Below the pieces are notes generated by a model. That model did not search any database. It had not been told where the DNA came from and saw only the letters and a program-made list of their open reading frames with translations. From contig JBFGCM010000045.1 of NCBI GenBank assembly GCA_041581135.1, positions 1-28,970 of the forward strand: a stretch of 28,970 nucleotides of DNA, written 5' to 3'. Source of the stretch: JBFGCM01 sp041581135. Its GTDB lineage: Bacteria; Actinomycetota; Acidimicrobiia; Spongiisociales; UBA5794. Below are positions 21,259-28,970 of the stretch, in pieces (the stretch's first letter is position 1; every line of letters begins with the position of its first letter). Made by a program: the position numbers and the translations under genes.

Positions 21259-22671
21259 GTGTCGGAGGCCGTAGCCTCGCCGGAGACCATCGCAACGATT
21301 GCCCAGTACGTTGCCAAGGCGCGCGCCGCCCAAGAGTCAGCCCGAGAGTGGGACCAGGCCACGGTCGATGACGTGGTCGCCGCGGTTGGCTGGGCCGGGT
21401 TCCAGGAGGCCAACGCCCGGGCACTTGCAGAGCGGGCGGTAGCCGATACCGGTATGGGTCAGGTGGCCGACAAGATCGCCAAGATCCGTCGCAAGACGAT
21501 CGGGACCATGGCGGATCTGAAGGGCGCGGTGTCGGTAGGGGTGGTCGCCGACGATCCGGCAACGGGTATCACCGAATACGCCAAGCCCGTCGGCGTGGTC
21601 GCGGCGCTGGTCCCGTCGACCAACCCGGAGGCGACCCCCATCAACAAGGCGATGATGATCCTGAAGGGCCGCAACGCCGTGATCCTCTCGCCCTCACCCG
21701 GCGGGGCCGGCACCTGCGCGCTCGCCGTCGAGATGATGCACAAGGAGCTGGCCAAGCTGGGCGCTCCGCTCGACCTCGTCCAGTACCTGCCGCAGCCTTC
21801 CAAGGAGCTCACGTACGAACTCATGCGCCAATGCGACATGGCGGTCGTCACCGGCTCGCAGAGGAACGTCCGCGCCGCCTACCGCAGCGGCAAGCCGGCC
21901 ATCGGGGTGGGCCGGGGCAACGCCGTGGTGGTCATTGATGCCAGTGCCGATCTGGCGGACGCGGCGTCCAAGATCAAGGCCTCCAAGGTGTTCGACAACG
22001 CCACCAGCTGCTCGTCGGAGAACGCGCTGGTCATCGACGACGCGGTCTACGGCGAGATGCTGGCGCAGCTGAAGGCCATCGGTGGCTATCTGCTGTCGGC
22101 AGCCGAGGCGGCCGCGTTGCGGTCGGTCATGTGGGTCGACGGTGCGCTCTCGCCCGACATCATCGCGCAGGCGCCGCGCCAGATCGCGGCGCACGCCGGA
22201 CTCGGTGCGGCCGCCCTCGACGCGGAGTTCTTCCTGGTGGAGCCCGAGGGGGCCGGGCCCGAGCACCCGTTCTCGGGGGAGAAGCTCTCGGTGGTGTTGG
22301 CGATCTACCGCTCCTTCGGCTTCGACGAGGCATTGGATTGGGTGAAGCGGATCCTGGCGTATCAGGGCCTCGGTCACTCCTGCGGGATCCACACTGCGGA
22401 CGAGTCGCAGGCGATGCGGCTCGCTGAGGAGATCGACGTCGCCCGAGTGCTGGTCAACCAGGCGCACTCGGTCGGCAACGGCGGAGCGTTCGACAACGGG
22501 CTCAACTTCACGCTGACGATGGGTGCCGGCACCTGGGCGGGTAACAGCATCTCGGAGAATCTGTCGTACCGGCATTTCCTCAACACCACCCGTCTCGCCC
22601 GGGTGATCCCAGCTGTGGTGCCGACGGAAGAGCGTCTCTGGGGTGACTACTGGAACAAGGTGGGGAAGTGA
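21259..22671 (+). CDS. CoA-acylating aldehyde dehydrogenase (sulfoacetaldehyde/acetaldehyde dehydrogenase-like)
   Basis: This 470-residue protein is of the CoA-acylating aldehyde dehydrogenase branch: PVGVVAALVPSTNPEATPINKAM, GVGRGNAVVVID, and catalytic Cys251 in FDNATSCSSENALVI. GHSCGIHT and a C-terminal TRLARVIP region follow. This pattern is nearest to the acylating sulfoacetaldehyde dehydrogenase (SauS)/acetaldehyde dehydrogenase group, which makes acyl-CoA from an aldehyde with NAD(P). No sulfonate genes are nearby, so a non-sulfonated aldehyde is equally possible. I chose the GTG at 21259 because GGAGGAGGG lies 7 nt upstream; the frame from 21190 overlaps the promoter. It is the first gene of a five-gene operon. 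Confidence 0.88.
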   Translation: MSEAVASPETIATIAQYVAKARAAQESAREWDQATVDDVVAAVGWAGFQEANARALAERAVADTGMGQVADKIAKIRRKTIGTMADLKGAVSVGVVADDPATGITEYAKPVGVVAALVPSTNPEATPINKAMMILKGRNAVILSPSPGGAGTCALAVEMMHKELAKLGAPLDLVQYLPQPSKELTYELMRQCDMAVVTGSQRNVRAAYRSGKPAIGVGRGNAVVVIDASADLADAASKIKASKVFDNATSCSSENALVIDDAVYGEMLAQLKAIGGYLLSAAEAAALRSVMWVDGALSPDIIAQAPRQIAAHAGLGAAALDAEFFLVEPEGAGPEHPFSGEKLSVVLAIYRSFGFDEALDWVKRILAYQGLGHSCGIHTADESQAMRLAEEIDVARVLVNQAHSVGNGGAFDNGLNFTLTMGAGTWAGNSISENLSYRHFLNTTRLARVIPAVVPTEERLWGDYWNKVGK

Positions 22672-23528
22672 CCGATCGGACCGCCGGAGTCTGCGGGGCC
22701 GGATTGATGGGGGCGGGAATCGCCCAAGTCCTGGCATCGGCCGGCTACGAGGTGTTGCTCTACGACGTGAACCGCGACGCCGCGGCGCGAGGTCTCGGCA
22801 GGATCGAGGCCGATCTCGACAAAGGAGTCGCCCGGGGCAAGGTCGAAGGCGATGCTCGCCGCGCAATCCTGTCGCGTACCTCCATCGTCGACGACGTGGC
22901 GGCCCTCACCGATGCGGAACTGGTGATAGAGGCCGTAGCCGAGACGCTGGAGGTCAAGCGCGATGTCTTCGCGGAGCTCGATCGGGTGTGCCCGCCGCCG
23001 GCCCTGCTGCTGTCCAACACCTCGACGTTGTCGCCGAGTGAGATCGCTGAGGTCATGGAGCATCCGGCGCGCTTCGCGGGTCTGCACTTCTTCAATCCTG
23101 CGCCGCGGATGAAGCTCGTCGAGATACTGCCCGGGAGGTCGACGTCACTCGAGACGGTCGCCCGCATCAGGCAACTCGCGCTCGCGCTCGGCAAGACGGC
23201 GGTGGTTGCCAACGAGGCGCCGGGCGGCATCGTCAGCCGTCTCCAACTGCTGGTGCGGAACGAGGCTATCCGGTTGCTGGCCGAAGGCGTTGCCACCGCC
23301 GAAGACATCGACACGGCAATGAAGCTCGGCTCGGGATGGCCTATGGGCCCGCTGGAGCTGAGCGACCTGGTAGGACTCGACATCCACGTCAACAACTCGG
23401 ACAGCTTGGCCAAACTCCTCGGCAACGACGCCTACCGGCCCCACGAGTATGTGCGGCAGCTGGTCGCCGAGGGTCACCTGGGTCGCAAGAGCGGTCGCGG
23501 CTTCTTTCAGTACCAAGAAGAGGGATAG
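22668..23528 (+). CDS. 3-Hydroxyacyl-CoA dehydrogenase (PaaH/Hbd-like)
   Basis: This 286-residue single-domain NAD-dependent dehydrogenase has the nucleotide loop GAGLMGAG (residues 10-17). It also has SNTSTLSPSE, the catalytic His140 in GLHFFNPAP and Glu152 (VEILPG). MKLGSGWPMGPLELSDLVGLD marks the C-terminal helical domain. It oxidises a 3-hydroxyacyl-CoA to the 3-ketoacyl-CoA. Where many Hbd enzymes have Asn after the PGF motif, this protein has Ser190 (GGIVSRL), a variant I associate with the PaaH-like group. The start is GTG at 22668 in a GTGA overlap with the aldehyde dehydrogenase, so the two are coupled. Confidence 0.93.
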   Translation: MTDRTAGVCGAGLMGAGIAQVLASAGYEVLLYDVNRDAAARGLGRIEADLDKGVARGKVEGDARRAILSRTSIVDDVAALTDAELVIEAVAETLEVKRDVFAELDRVCPPPALLLSNTSTLSPSEIAEVMEHPARFAGLHFFNPAPRMKLVEILPGRSTSLETVARIRQLALALGKTAVVANEAPGGIVSRLQLLVRNEAIRLLAEGVATAEDIDTAMKLGSGWPMGPLELSDLVGLDIHVNNSDSLAKLLGNDAYRPHEYVRQLVAEGHLGRKSGRGFFQYQEEG

Positions 23529-23543
23529 CACTCTGAGGAGACA

Positions 23544-24746
23544 ATGGTGAGTGGAACGGACACCGGGCGGGACGTGGTCATCGTGGCCACGGCGCGCACA
23601 CCCATCGGCAAATTCGGCGGAGCCCTCGTCGACAGCGACGCGATCCGGATCGGAGGTGCCGTCATCGCCGCTGCGGTGGAGCGATCCGGCCTGGCGCCCG
23701 ATGCGTTCGACGAGACCATCGTCGGTCACGCCCGCCAAGCCGCCAACGGACCCAACCCGGGCCGGCTGATGGCGATCGCCGGCGAGCTGCCCCCCTCCGT
23801 TCCGGCTCACACCGTCCAGCAGGCCTGCTTGTCCTCGATGAAGGCGCTGATCCTGGCAGGGCAGGCAATTCGCCTCGGTGAGGCCGACACCGTGATGGTC
23901 GCCGGCAGCGAGCACATGAGCAGCATCCCGTACTACCTCACCGGCATGCGCTGGGGAACCAAAGCGGGCGACTCGACGGCGATCGATGGACTCTCCAAGG
24001 ATGGGTTCAGCGACCCGCTCACCGGCAAGCTGATGGGAGAGTTGGCAGAGGCGTGGGGGGATCGCTTCGGCATCGACCGTGCCGCGCAGGATGCGTTTGC
24101 GCTCCAGAGCCAGCAGGGCGCCCGGCGAGGGGTGGAATCCGGCTTTGCGGATCGGGTCATCGCACCCGTCGAAGTCACCGATCGGCGGGGTCGTACGTCC
24201 GTCGTCGACTCCGACGAGCACCCTCGCCCCGATACCACGCTCGAGGGGCTGGCCAAGCTGCGCTCGGCGTTCTCTCGCGACGGGGCGATCACTGCTGGCA
24301 ACGCCTCGGGCGTCACGGACGGGGCGGCCGCCCTCGTGGTCATGTCGGCGGAGGCCGCCGCGTCTGCAGGACTCGAGCCACTGGCCCGGGTGCGATCGTG
24401 GGCCGTGGCGGCGGTCGATCCCGAGGATTACGGACTCGCCGTGGTGCCCGCATCGCAGGCTGCCCTCGCCAAGGCCGGGCTGAGCGTCGCCGACATGGAT
24501 CACATCGAGATCAACGAGGCCTTTGCCGTCATGGTGCTCGCTGCGTGCCGGCAACTCGGCGTCGACCCGACGGTGGTGAATCCGTACGGAGGGGCCATCG
24601 CCCTCGGGCACCCGGTCGGTGCCTCCGGGGCACGCGTCGCCCAGTACGCCGCCGAGGCGCTGGCGTTCTCGGGCGGCCGCTACGCGTTGGCGACGATATG
24701 CGGCAACGGAGGGCATGGGGCCGCCGTCGTCCTCGAGCGAGCCTGA
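23544..24746 (+). CDS. Thiolase (acetyl-CoA C-acyltransferase)
   Basis: This 400-residue enzyme has all thiolase landmarks: acyl-accepting Cys95 (VQQACLSSMKA), EINEAFAVM, NPYGGAIALGHPVGASGAR and the C-terminal active-site ICGNGGHGAAV. It cleaves 3-ketoacyl-CoA with CoA to acetyl-CoA plus a shortened acyl-CoA, or runs in reverse. The cysteine loop (ACLSSMKA) differs from the common VCGSGLKA, suggesting a specialised acyl chain. The ATG at 23544 has GAGGAG 5 nt upstream and starts 15 nt after the dehydrogenase. It works in sequence with its operon neighbours. Substrate length cannot be told. Confidence 0.93.
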   Translation: MVSGTDTGRDVVIVATARTPIGKFGGALVDSDAIRIGGAVIAAAVERSGLAPDAFDETIVGHARQAANGPNPGRLMAIAGELPPSVPAHTVQQACLSSMKALILAGQAIRLGEADTVMVAGSEHMSSIPYYLTGMRWGTKAGDSTAIDGLSKDGFSDPLTGKLMGELAEAWGDRFGIDRAAQDAFALQSQQGARRGVESGFADRVIAPVEVTDRRGRTSVVDSDEHPRPDTTLEGLAKLRSAFSRDGAITAGNASGVTDGAAALVVMSAEAAASAGLEPLARVRSWAVAAVDPEDYGLAVVPASQAALAKAGLSVADMDHIEINEAFAVMVLAACRQLGVDPTVVNPYGGAIALGHPVGASGARVAQYAAEALAFSGGRYALATICGNGGHGAAVVLERA

Positions 24747-24751
24747 CCTCG

Positions 24752-25900
24752 GTGTTCGAACTCACCGACACGCAGATCGAGATTCGCAATCTGGTGCGCC
24801 GCTTCGTCGATGAGGAGGTGGCGCCGCGTGTGGTCGACTACAACCGGGCCGGGGCACTGCCGGCGGACCTGGTCGACAAAGCCGTGGCCCTCGGTCTCGT
24901 CGGTGGAGTCGTGCCCGAGGAGTACGGCGGCTCCGGGCTGGACTACGTGACCTGGGCGATCACGATCGAGGAGGTCGCGCGGTACTGCACAGCTTTGGCA
25001 GCCGTCATCGGCTATCCGAGCTCGCTGGCGGGTCAGGGCCTCATGCGGTGGGGGACTGACGAACAGAAGCGACGTTTCCTGCAGCCGCTGGCGAGTGGCG
25101 AGTGCACGGCAGCCGTCGGTATCACCGAGCCGGACGCCGGCAGCGACGCCGCGGCGATGCGCACCTCGGCCCAGGCAGACGGAGACACGTTCGTGCTCTC
25201 GGGCCAGAAGACGTGGGTCTCGAACGCCACCATCTGTCGCTGGATGCTGGTCTTCGCCACCATCGATCCGGCGTTGGGACGCGATGGCATCACCGCCTTC
25301 CTCGTCGACCGCGAGACGCCCGGGGTGGAAACCCGCCCCATCACCCACAAGATGTCGAATCGGATCTCGGACACCGGCGAGATCTTCTTCAACGACGTCC
25401 GCATCCCCACCCATCAGGTGCTGGGAGAGGTGGGCAAGGGCTGGGCCGTGCTGCTCGGAGCGGTGAACGCCGGCCGCGTCCATGTCGCCGCCCGCTCGGT
25501 GGGAATCGCCCAGGGCAGCCTCGAACTGTCGACGGCCTATGCACGACAGCGCAAGACCTTTGGTCAGGAGATCGGCCGGCATCAGCTGGTCCAGCGAATG
25601 CTGGTCGAGATGGCGCTCGGCGTGGAGACGGCGCGACTTGCAGTATGGCGAGCGGCAGACGCGCTCGATCGCGACCCGGACGCCGGCACGTACTGGCCTT
25701 CGCTGGCAAAGCTTCACGCCAGCCGGGTGGCGATGAGCGCCACTCACGATGCCATCCAGATCCATGGCGCCTACGGCCTGTCCGACGAGTACCACGTCGA
25801 GCGCTTGTTTCGAGAGGCCAAGATGCAAGAGATCGTCGACGGCACGAGTGAGATTCAGCAGCTGATCATCGCCCGTCACCTCCTGGCGGCGTCGCGGTGA
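24752..25900 (+). CDS. Acyl-CoA dehydrogenase with Asp at the usual catalytic Glu position
   Basis: This 382-residue flavoprotein has the family's N-terminal helix (FELTDTQIEIRNLVRRFVDEEVAPR), FAD/substrate strand VGITEPDAGSDAAAMRT, KTWVSNATIC and IFFNDVRIPTHQVLG. The C-terminus is DGTSEIQQLIIARHLL. In short- and medium-chain enzymes the base is the Glu of a YEGT motif; here it is Asp363 (EIVDGTSE). It should introduce a double bond into an acyl-CoA, passing electrons to ETF. The GTG at 24752 is 5 nt after the thiolase stop; the open frame to 24053 is a shadow of the thiolase. It overlaps the next gene by 4 nt. Confidence 0.9.
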   Translation: MFELTDTQIEIRNLVRRFVDEEVAPRVVDYNRAGALPADLVDKAVALGLVGGVVPEEYGGSGLDYVTWAITIEEVARYCTALAAVIGYPSSLAGQGLMRWGTDEQKRRFLQPLASGECTAAVGITEPDAGSDAAAMRTSAQADGDTFVLSGQKTWVSNATICRWMLVFATIDPALGRDGITAFLVDRETPGVETRPITHKMSNRISDTGEIFFNDVRIPTHQVLGEVGKGWAVLLGAVNAGRVHVAARSVGIAQGSLELSTAYARQRKTFGQEIGRHQLVQRMLVEMALGVETARLAVWRAADALDRDPDAGTYWPSLAKLHASRVAMSATHDAIQIHGAYGLSDEYHVERLFREAKMQEIVDGTSEIQQLIIARHLLAASR

Positions 25901-27993
25901 ATCGGCTCGCCGAAGCGGCGGCTGCGGTCCGTCAGATGCTCGATGCCCAGTCGATAGCCGTCGTCGGCGCCTCAGGGGATCCGGCCAAGATCGGCTATCT
26001 GCCCGTCGACTACCTGGTGAAGTTCGGCTACGAGGGCAGGATCTATCCGGTGAACCCACGCCTCGGCGAGGTGCGCGGCCATCGCGCCTATCCATCGCTG
26101 TCGGCGCTTCCCGAGGTTCCCGACATCGCCGCGATCATGGTGGCGGCTCCGCTCGTTCCCGGTGTTCTCGAGGAGGCGGGGCGCCTCGGAGTTCGTGGTG
26201 CGCTGGTGATCAGCGCCGGATTCGCCGAGGTCGATCACGACGGCGCAGCGTTGCAGGCCCGACTCGTCGAGATCGCCGAGGCTCATGGAATCCACATGAT
26301 CGGGCCAAACTCGGTGGGGATCATTCACTCTCCCACCAAGATGGCGCTCACGTTCACTGCGGCGCTGCGCCAGGGTGAGCTGGCGCCGACGGGCCGGATT
26401 GGAATCGTGTCCCAGAGTGGTGCCTTCGGTACCGTGCTCTACGGCGTTGCCCGGCACGAGGGGCTGCGCATCCATTCCTACATCAGTGCCGGCAATGAGG
26501 CGCAGCTCGGCATTCCCGAGTTCGTCGCCGCCATGGTCGATCACCCCGATATCCATACGATCGGCGGCTACATCGAGGGGATACGCGACGGCACCGCTTT
26601 CTTGGAGGCGGCTCTGACGGCGCGCCGAGCCGGCAAGCCGATGGTGTTCGTCAAGGTCGGCGCCTCTACGGCGGGCGCAATTGCGGCCGCCTCGCACACC
26701 GGGGCACTCACCGGCAATGATCGCGCCTACGAAGCGGCGTTCGATCGCGTAGGTGTGGCTCGTGCCGTCGACGAGCAGCACATGCTCGATCTGCTCCAGG
26801 CGTTCGACGTCGTCGAGTCCCTACCGACGGGAAACCGCCTGGCGATCGCCTCGATGTCCGGTGGTGCCGGAGTGCAGCTGTGTGATGCCGCCGAGGCCCA
26901 TGGCCTGCAGGTGTTGCCGTTCGAGGACGAGGTCATCGGTCATCTCGAGGAGGTGCTGCCCCCGTTCGCCGCAGTGGCGAATCCGGTCGACTTCACCGGA
27001 CAGTTCGTCACCAATCCGACCGGATTGCGCACGGTGATGCGTGAGCTCGCTGCGGCCGACACCGCCGACGCGGTGGTGCTCTTTGCCGGGCTCGGATGGA
27101 GCGCGGGTGGCAAGTGGGTCGAGCCGGTCGTAGAGGCTGCCGGATCCGGATCGCCGATATTTGTCGTGTCGCCGCTGGCCACCGAGGATCAACGCAGCCG
27201 GTTGGCCGCAGCCGGGGTGCCTGTCTACGACACACTGCGCCAATCCGCTCAGGTCATCGAGAGCTTGGTGGCCTGGAACTCGTGGCAGCCGCCGGAAGCA
27301 GCCGTGCCGATCGATCCACCCCCCGCCGTCGCCAACGGTGCCGGGTCCGAGGTCGCCGCCAAGGCGCTTCTCTCCGACCTCGGAATCAGGGTGCCGCGCG
27401 GCTCGATCGCCACGTCGCCGGCTGAGGCGGAGGCAGCCGCCGCCGCCATCGGCGGCCCCGTGGTGCTGAAGATCCACGCTGGCGGCGTCGAACACAAGAC
27501 GGAAGCCGGGGGAGTGCGGGTTGGCGTGGCCGCCGCCGATGCCGCAGCCGCCTATGACGACATGGTCTCCGCCGTTGCTGCATCTGCTCCGGACGCTGCC
27601 ATTCACGGGGTGCTGGTGGAGGAGTTGGTCTCCGGAGGTCTCGAAGCCGTGATCGGATCGACGTGGCAGCCTCCGTTCGGTCACGTGGTCATGGTCGGCC
27701 TCGGCGGGGTCACGGTCGAGTTGCTCGGCGACGTGGCATTTGCCCTGGCGCCGATCGCCAATACGGAGGCCCGATCGATGATCGAATCGCTGCGGGGCTA
27801 TCCGTTGCTCGACGGGTACCGAGGGGCAGAACCGCTGGACGTGGACGCCTTGGCCGAGGCGGTCTCGCTCGTCTCCCGCCTCGCCGACGCCATGGGACCG
27901 CAGCTGCAGGAATTCGACGTCAACCCGATCCGAGTGCTTTCGGTCGGCTCCGGAGTGATCGCCCTCGACGCGCTGGCGATCATGAGGGGCTAG
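25897..27993 (+). CDS. Fused ADP-forming acyl-CoA synthetase (acetate-CoA ligase, ADP-forming type)
   Basis: This 698-residue protein combines both halves of an ADP-forming acyl-CoA synthetase. A CoA-binding domain comes first (about residues 10-140; SIAVVGASGDPAKIG, IGPNSVGI). A ligase/flavodoxin-like domain follows, with His267 in ASHTGALTGND as the likely phospho-histidine and then ASMSGGAGVQLCD. A C-terminal ATP-grasp domain (about 475-698; VVLKIHAGGVEHKTEAGGVRVG) completes it. It interconverts an acid, ATP and CoA with acyl-CoA, ADP and phosphate. It could activate the entering acid or conserve energy as ATP from a product. GTG at 25897 overlaps the upstream stop as GTGA. I see no acetyltransferase domain, so Pat-type lysine acetylation is unlikely. 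Confidence 0.92.
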   Translation: MNRLAEAAAAVRQMLDAQSIAVVGASGDPAKIGYLPVDYLVKFGYEGRIYPVNPRLGEVRGHRAYPSLSALPEVPDIAAIMVAAPLVPGVLEEAGRLGVRGALVISAGFAEVDHDGAALQARLVEIAEAHGIHMIGPNSVGIIHSPTKMALTFTAALRQGELAPTGRIGIVSQSGAFGTVLYGVARHEGLRIHSYISAGNEAQLGIPEFVAAMVDHPDIHTIGGYIEGIRDGTAFLEAALTARRAGKPMVFVKVGASTAGAIAAASHTGALTGNDRAYEAAFDRVGVARAVDEQHMLDLLQAFDVVESLPTGNRLAIASMSGGAGVQLCDAAEAHGLQVLPFEDEVIGHLEEVLPPFAAVANPVDFTGQFVTNPTGLRTVMRELAAADTADAVVLFAGLGWSAGGKWVEPVVEAAGSGSPIFVVSPLATEDQRSRLAAAGVPVYDTLRQSAQVIESLVAWNSWQPPEAAVPIDPPPAVANGAGSEVAAKALLSDLGIRVPRGSIATSPAEAEAAAAAIGGPVVLKIHAGGVEHKTEAGGVRVGVAAADAAAAYDDMVSAVAASAPDAAIHGVLVEELVSGGLEAVIGSTWQPPFGHVVMVGLGGVTVELLGDVAFALAPIANTEARSMIESLRGYPLLDGYRGAEPLDVDALAEAVSLVSRLADAMGPQLQEFDVNPIRVLSVGSGVIALDALAIMRG

Positions 27994-28227
27994 CGATCTC
28001 GGAGGACGAACCAGACCGCGAGCGGCCCCACTGGGACGGGCTGGACTGGGGACACACACACCTCGAGACCTACAGATTGCCGGGTCGGGGCGGAACAGAG
28101 TGTGCGACAAGGCTGGGGCTGGTGAGCGATCTGTGCTTGGGCAGGGGCGCTGCGCTCGAGCAGCCGGCGAAGGACGTGAGGGCGGGCCCGAGCACGGCGC
28201 TTGGCGAAGGCGCACATGTGGATGACT

Positions 28228-28242
28228 GACATCATTTGTCAT
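28228..28242. promoter_or_regulatory. Operator-like inverted repeat TGACA-N5-TGTCA
   Basis: TGACATCATTTGTCA is a 5-bp inverted repeat with a 5-nt AT-rich spacer, unusual in this GC-rich setting. It is 108 nt before the GTG at 28350 and could bind a dimeric regulator. Confidence 0.4.
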
Positions 28243-28337
28243 GGGTTCGCTTTGGCCAACCACGAAGGCTGCCTCTACACCACCCGCACCATGACTTCGA
28301 GCGCCTCACCGGCTCGGGAGCGGAATCCGGCCAGAAG

Positions 28338-28343
28338 TACACT
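28338..28343 (+). promoter_or_regulatory. Leaderless-type -10 for the LuxR-type regulator
   Basis: TACACT ends 6 nt before the GTG at 28350 and no ribosome site is present. No clear -35 is visible. Confidence 0.45.
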
Positions 28344-28349
28344 CGTGAT

Positions 28350-28970
28350 GTGACAGCTGATGCGGTCGAAGCGGGACGGCAGGCCGTCGAGAAGCGAGCG
28401 TGGACCGACGCCTACGAGCTGTTCAGGGAGGCAGCCGGTTCGGCGAGCCTGGATGCTGCCGACCTGGAACGGCTGGCCACCGCCGCTTATCTCTCAGGCC
28501 ACGACGTCGAGAGCACGGACGCCTGGGCTCGCGCTCACCAGGCCCGGCTCGACGCCGGCGAGTTCGAGGATGCTGTTCGGTGCGCATTCTGGCTCGGCTA
28601 CGGGTTGATCGTACGTGGAGAGATGGCGCGCGGCGGAGGGTGGATCGCCCGCGCCCGCACGCTGGTCGATGAGCACGAGCTCGACTGCGCCGAGGCCGGC
28701 TATTTGCTGCTACCTGAAGCGCTGATGGCGCTCGGTGGAGGCGACGCCACGCGAGCGCAGGCGCTCTTCGAAGAGGTGCTCGCCACTGCCCGCCGTTTCG
28801 ACGATACGGATCTCGATGTGCTCGGGATACTCGGATGCGGCCAGGCGCAGGTCGAGATGGGGAGGATCGCAGCCGGCGTTGGTCTCTTCGATCAAGCCAT
28901 GGTGTCGGTGATAGCGGACGAGGTATCGCCGGTGGTGGCGGGAATCGTCTACTGCGCGGTGATCGACCAA
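28350..28970 (+). CDS. LuxR-family regulator with TPR-type N-terminus (partial, cut by window end)
   Basis: The frame from GTG 28350 stays open to the last base, giving 207 residues. The translation shows helical, TPR-like repeats: GRQAVEKRAWTDAYELFREA, then LERLATAAYLSGHDVESTDAW and CAFWLGYGLIVRGEMARGGGW. LLLPEALMALGGGDATRAQALF and SPVVAGIVYCAVI follow. This arrangement is typical of a common actinobacterial regulator family whose LuxR-type helix-turn-helix sits at the C-terminus, beyond this window. The DNA-binding domain is therefore not seen. It is separated from the acyl-CoA operon by 356 nt and has its own candidate promoter, so control of that operon is possible but unproven. Confidence 0.75.
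   Translation, partial: MTADAVEAGRQAVEKRAWTDAYELFREAAGSASLDAADLERLATAAYLSGHDVESTDAWARAHQARLDAGEFEDAVRCAFWLGYGLIVRGEMARGGGWIARARTLVDEHELDCAEAGYLLLPEALMALGGGDATRAQALFEEVLATARRFDDTDLDVLGILGCGQAQVEMGRIAAGVGLFDQAMVSVIADEVSPVVAGIVYCAVIDQ

Larger units (their letters stand above)
27994..28349. other. Non-coding interval before the LuxR-type regulator
   Basis: No gene with family resemblance is seen in these 356 nt. An open minus-strand frame at 27990-28235 encodes an Arg/Pro/Ala-rich sequence that overlaps the 3' end of the synthetase gene. The notable elements are a 15-nt inverted repeat at 28228-28242 and a -10 at 28338. Confidence 0.6.

Noticed and set aside
20309..21562. 417-residue minus-strand frame across the SDR and aldehyde dehydrogenase start
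   Set aside because: Its composition is a typical GC-rich antisense shadow, it spans a promoter, and it has no domain resemblance.
21259..22671. Reading the acylating aldehyde dehydrogenase as proof of a sulfonate (SauS) pathway
   Set aside because: No sulfonate transporter, sulfoacetaldehyde-forming or sulfite-handling gene is in the window; the motif fits acetaldehyde-type enzymes too.
23145..24716. 523-residue minus-strand frame opposite the thiolase
   Set aside because: It is a shadow of the thiolase and the 3-hydroxyacyl-CoA dehydrogenase, with no recognisable motif.
27990..28235. 81-residue minus-strand frame after the ADP-forming synthetase gene
   Set aside because: No family resemblance, no clear ribosome site, and it overlaps the synthetase stop; kept only as a note in the interval entry.

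Overview
The window is high-GC, densely packed bacterial DNA that looks actinobacterial. Supporting signs are the GC-biased third codon positions, frequent GTG starts, 4-nt ATGA/GTGA gene overlaps, and a luciferase-like oxidoreductase of the F420-dependent type. Several genes also have a TANNNT -10 hexamer 6-8 nt before the start codon, as expected for leaderless mRNAs. An acidimicrobial or related uncultured lineage is possible, but the sequence does not settle the genus. I see no intact mobile element, rRNA, tRNA or CRISPR array. Nearly everything is accessory catabolic metabolism.

Layout. (1) 159-4426: small redox and regulatory genes, namely an ABM-fold monooxygenase-like protein, two extended SDR/epimerase-type proteins, an HxlR regulator and a DUF2855 protein that ends at a hairpin. 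(2) 14054 down to 4637, minus strand: an 11-gene probable operon read from one clear promoter. Its order is IclR regulator, lipoprotein substrate-binding protein, two polar-amino-acid-type permeases, ATPase, isochorismatase-fold amidase, aconitase-family large and small subunits, isocitrate-lyase/PEP-mutase-family lyase, and two PuuE-like polysaccharide-deacetylase-fold hydrolases. (3) 14571-15770: an isolated secreted protein in non-coding surroundings. (4) 16211-27993: a second catabolic block. It holds an LLM oxidoreductase and a convergent fumarate-reductase-like flavoprotein, then a divergent operon of two racemase-fold paralogues, an NTF2-like protein and an SDR. A second operon follows with a CoA-acylating aldehyde dehydrogenase, 3-hydroxyacyl-CoA dehydrogenase, thiolase, acyl-CoA dehydrogenase and fused ADP-forming acyl-CoA synthetase. 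(5) 28350-end: the N-terminal part of a TPR-type LuxR-family regulator, cut by the window edge.

How the genes may work together. The minus-strand operon reads as a complete uptake-and-degradation route. My inference is that a cyclic imide or similar ring is opened by the PuuE-like enzymes and the half-amide is hydrolysed by the isochorismatase-fold amidase. The resulting (alkyl)maleate would be hydrated by the LeuCD-like enzyme and the (alkyl)malate cleaved by the lyase to pyruvate plus a short acid. Each family is individually known for such chemistry, but I know of no described operon joining all of them. The plus-strand block would turn an aldehyde or acid into acyl-CoA and then acetyl-CoA. 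It carries several proteins whose usual catalytic residues are replaced: both racemase-fold proteins lack both cysteines, the SDR lacks Ser-Tyr-Lys, and the acyl-CoA dehydrogenase has Asp for Glu.
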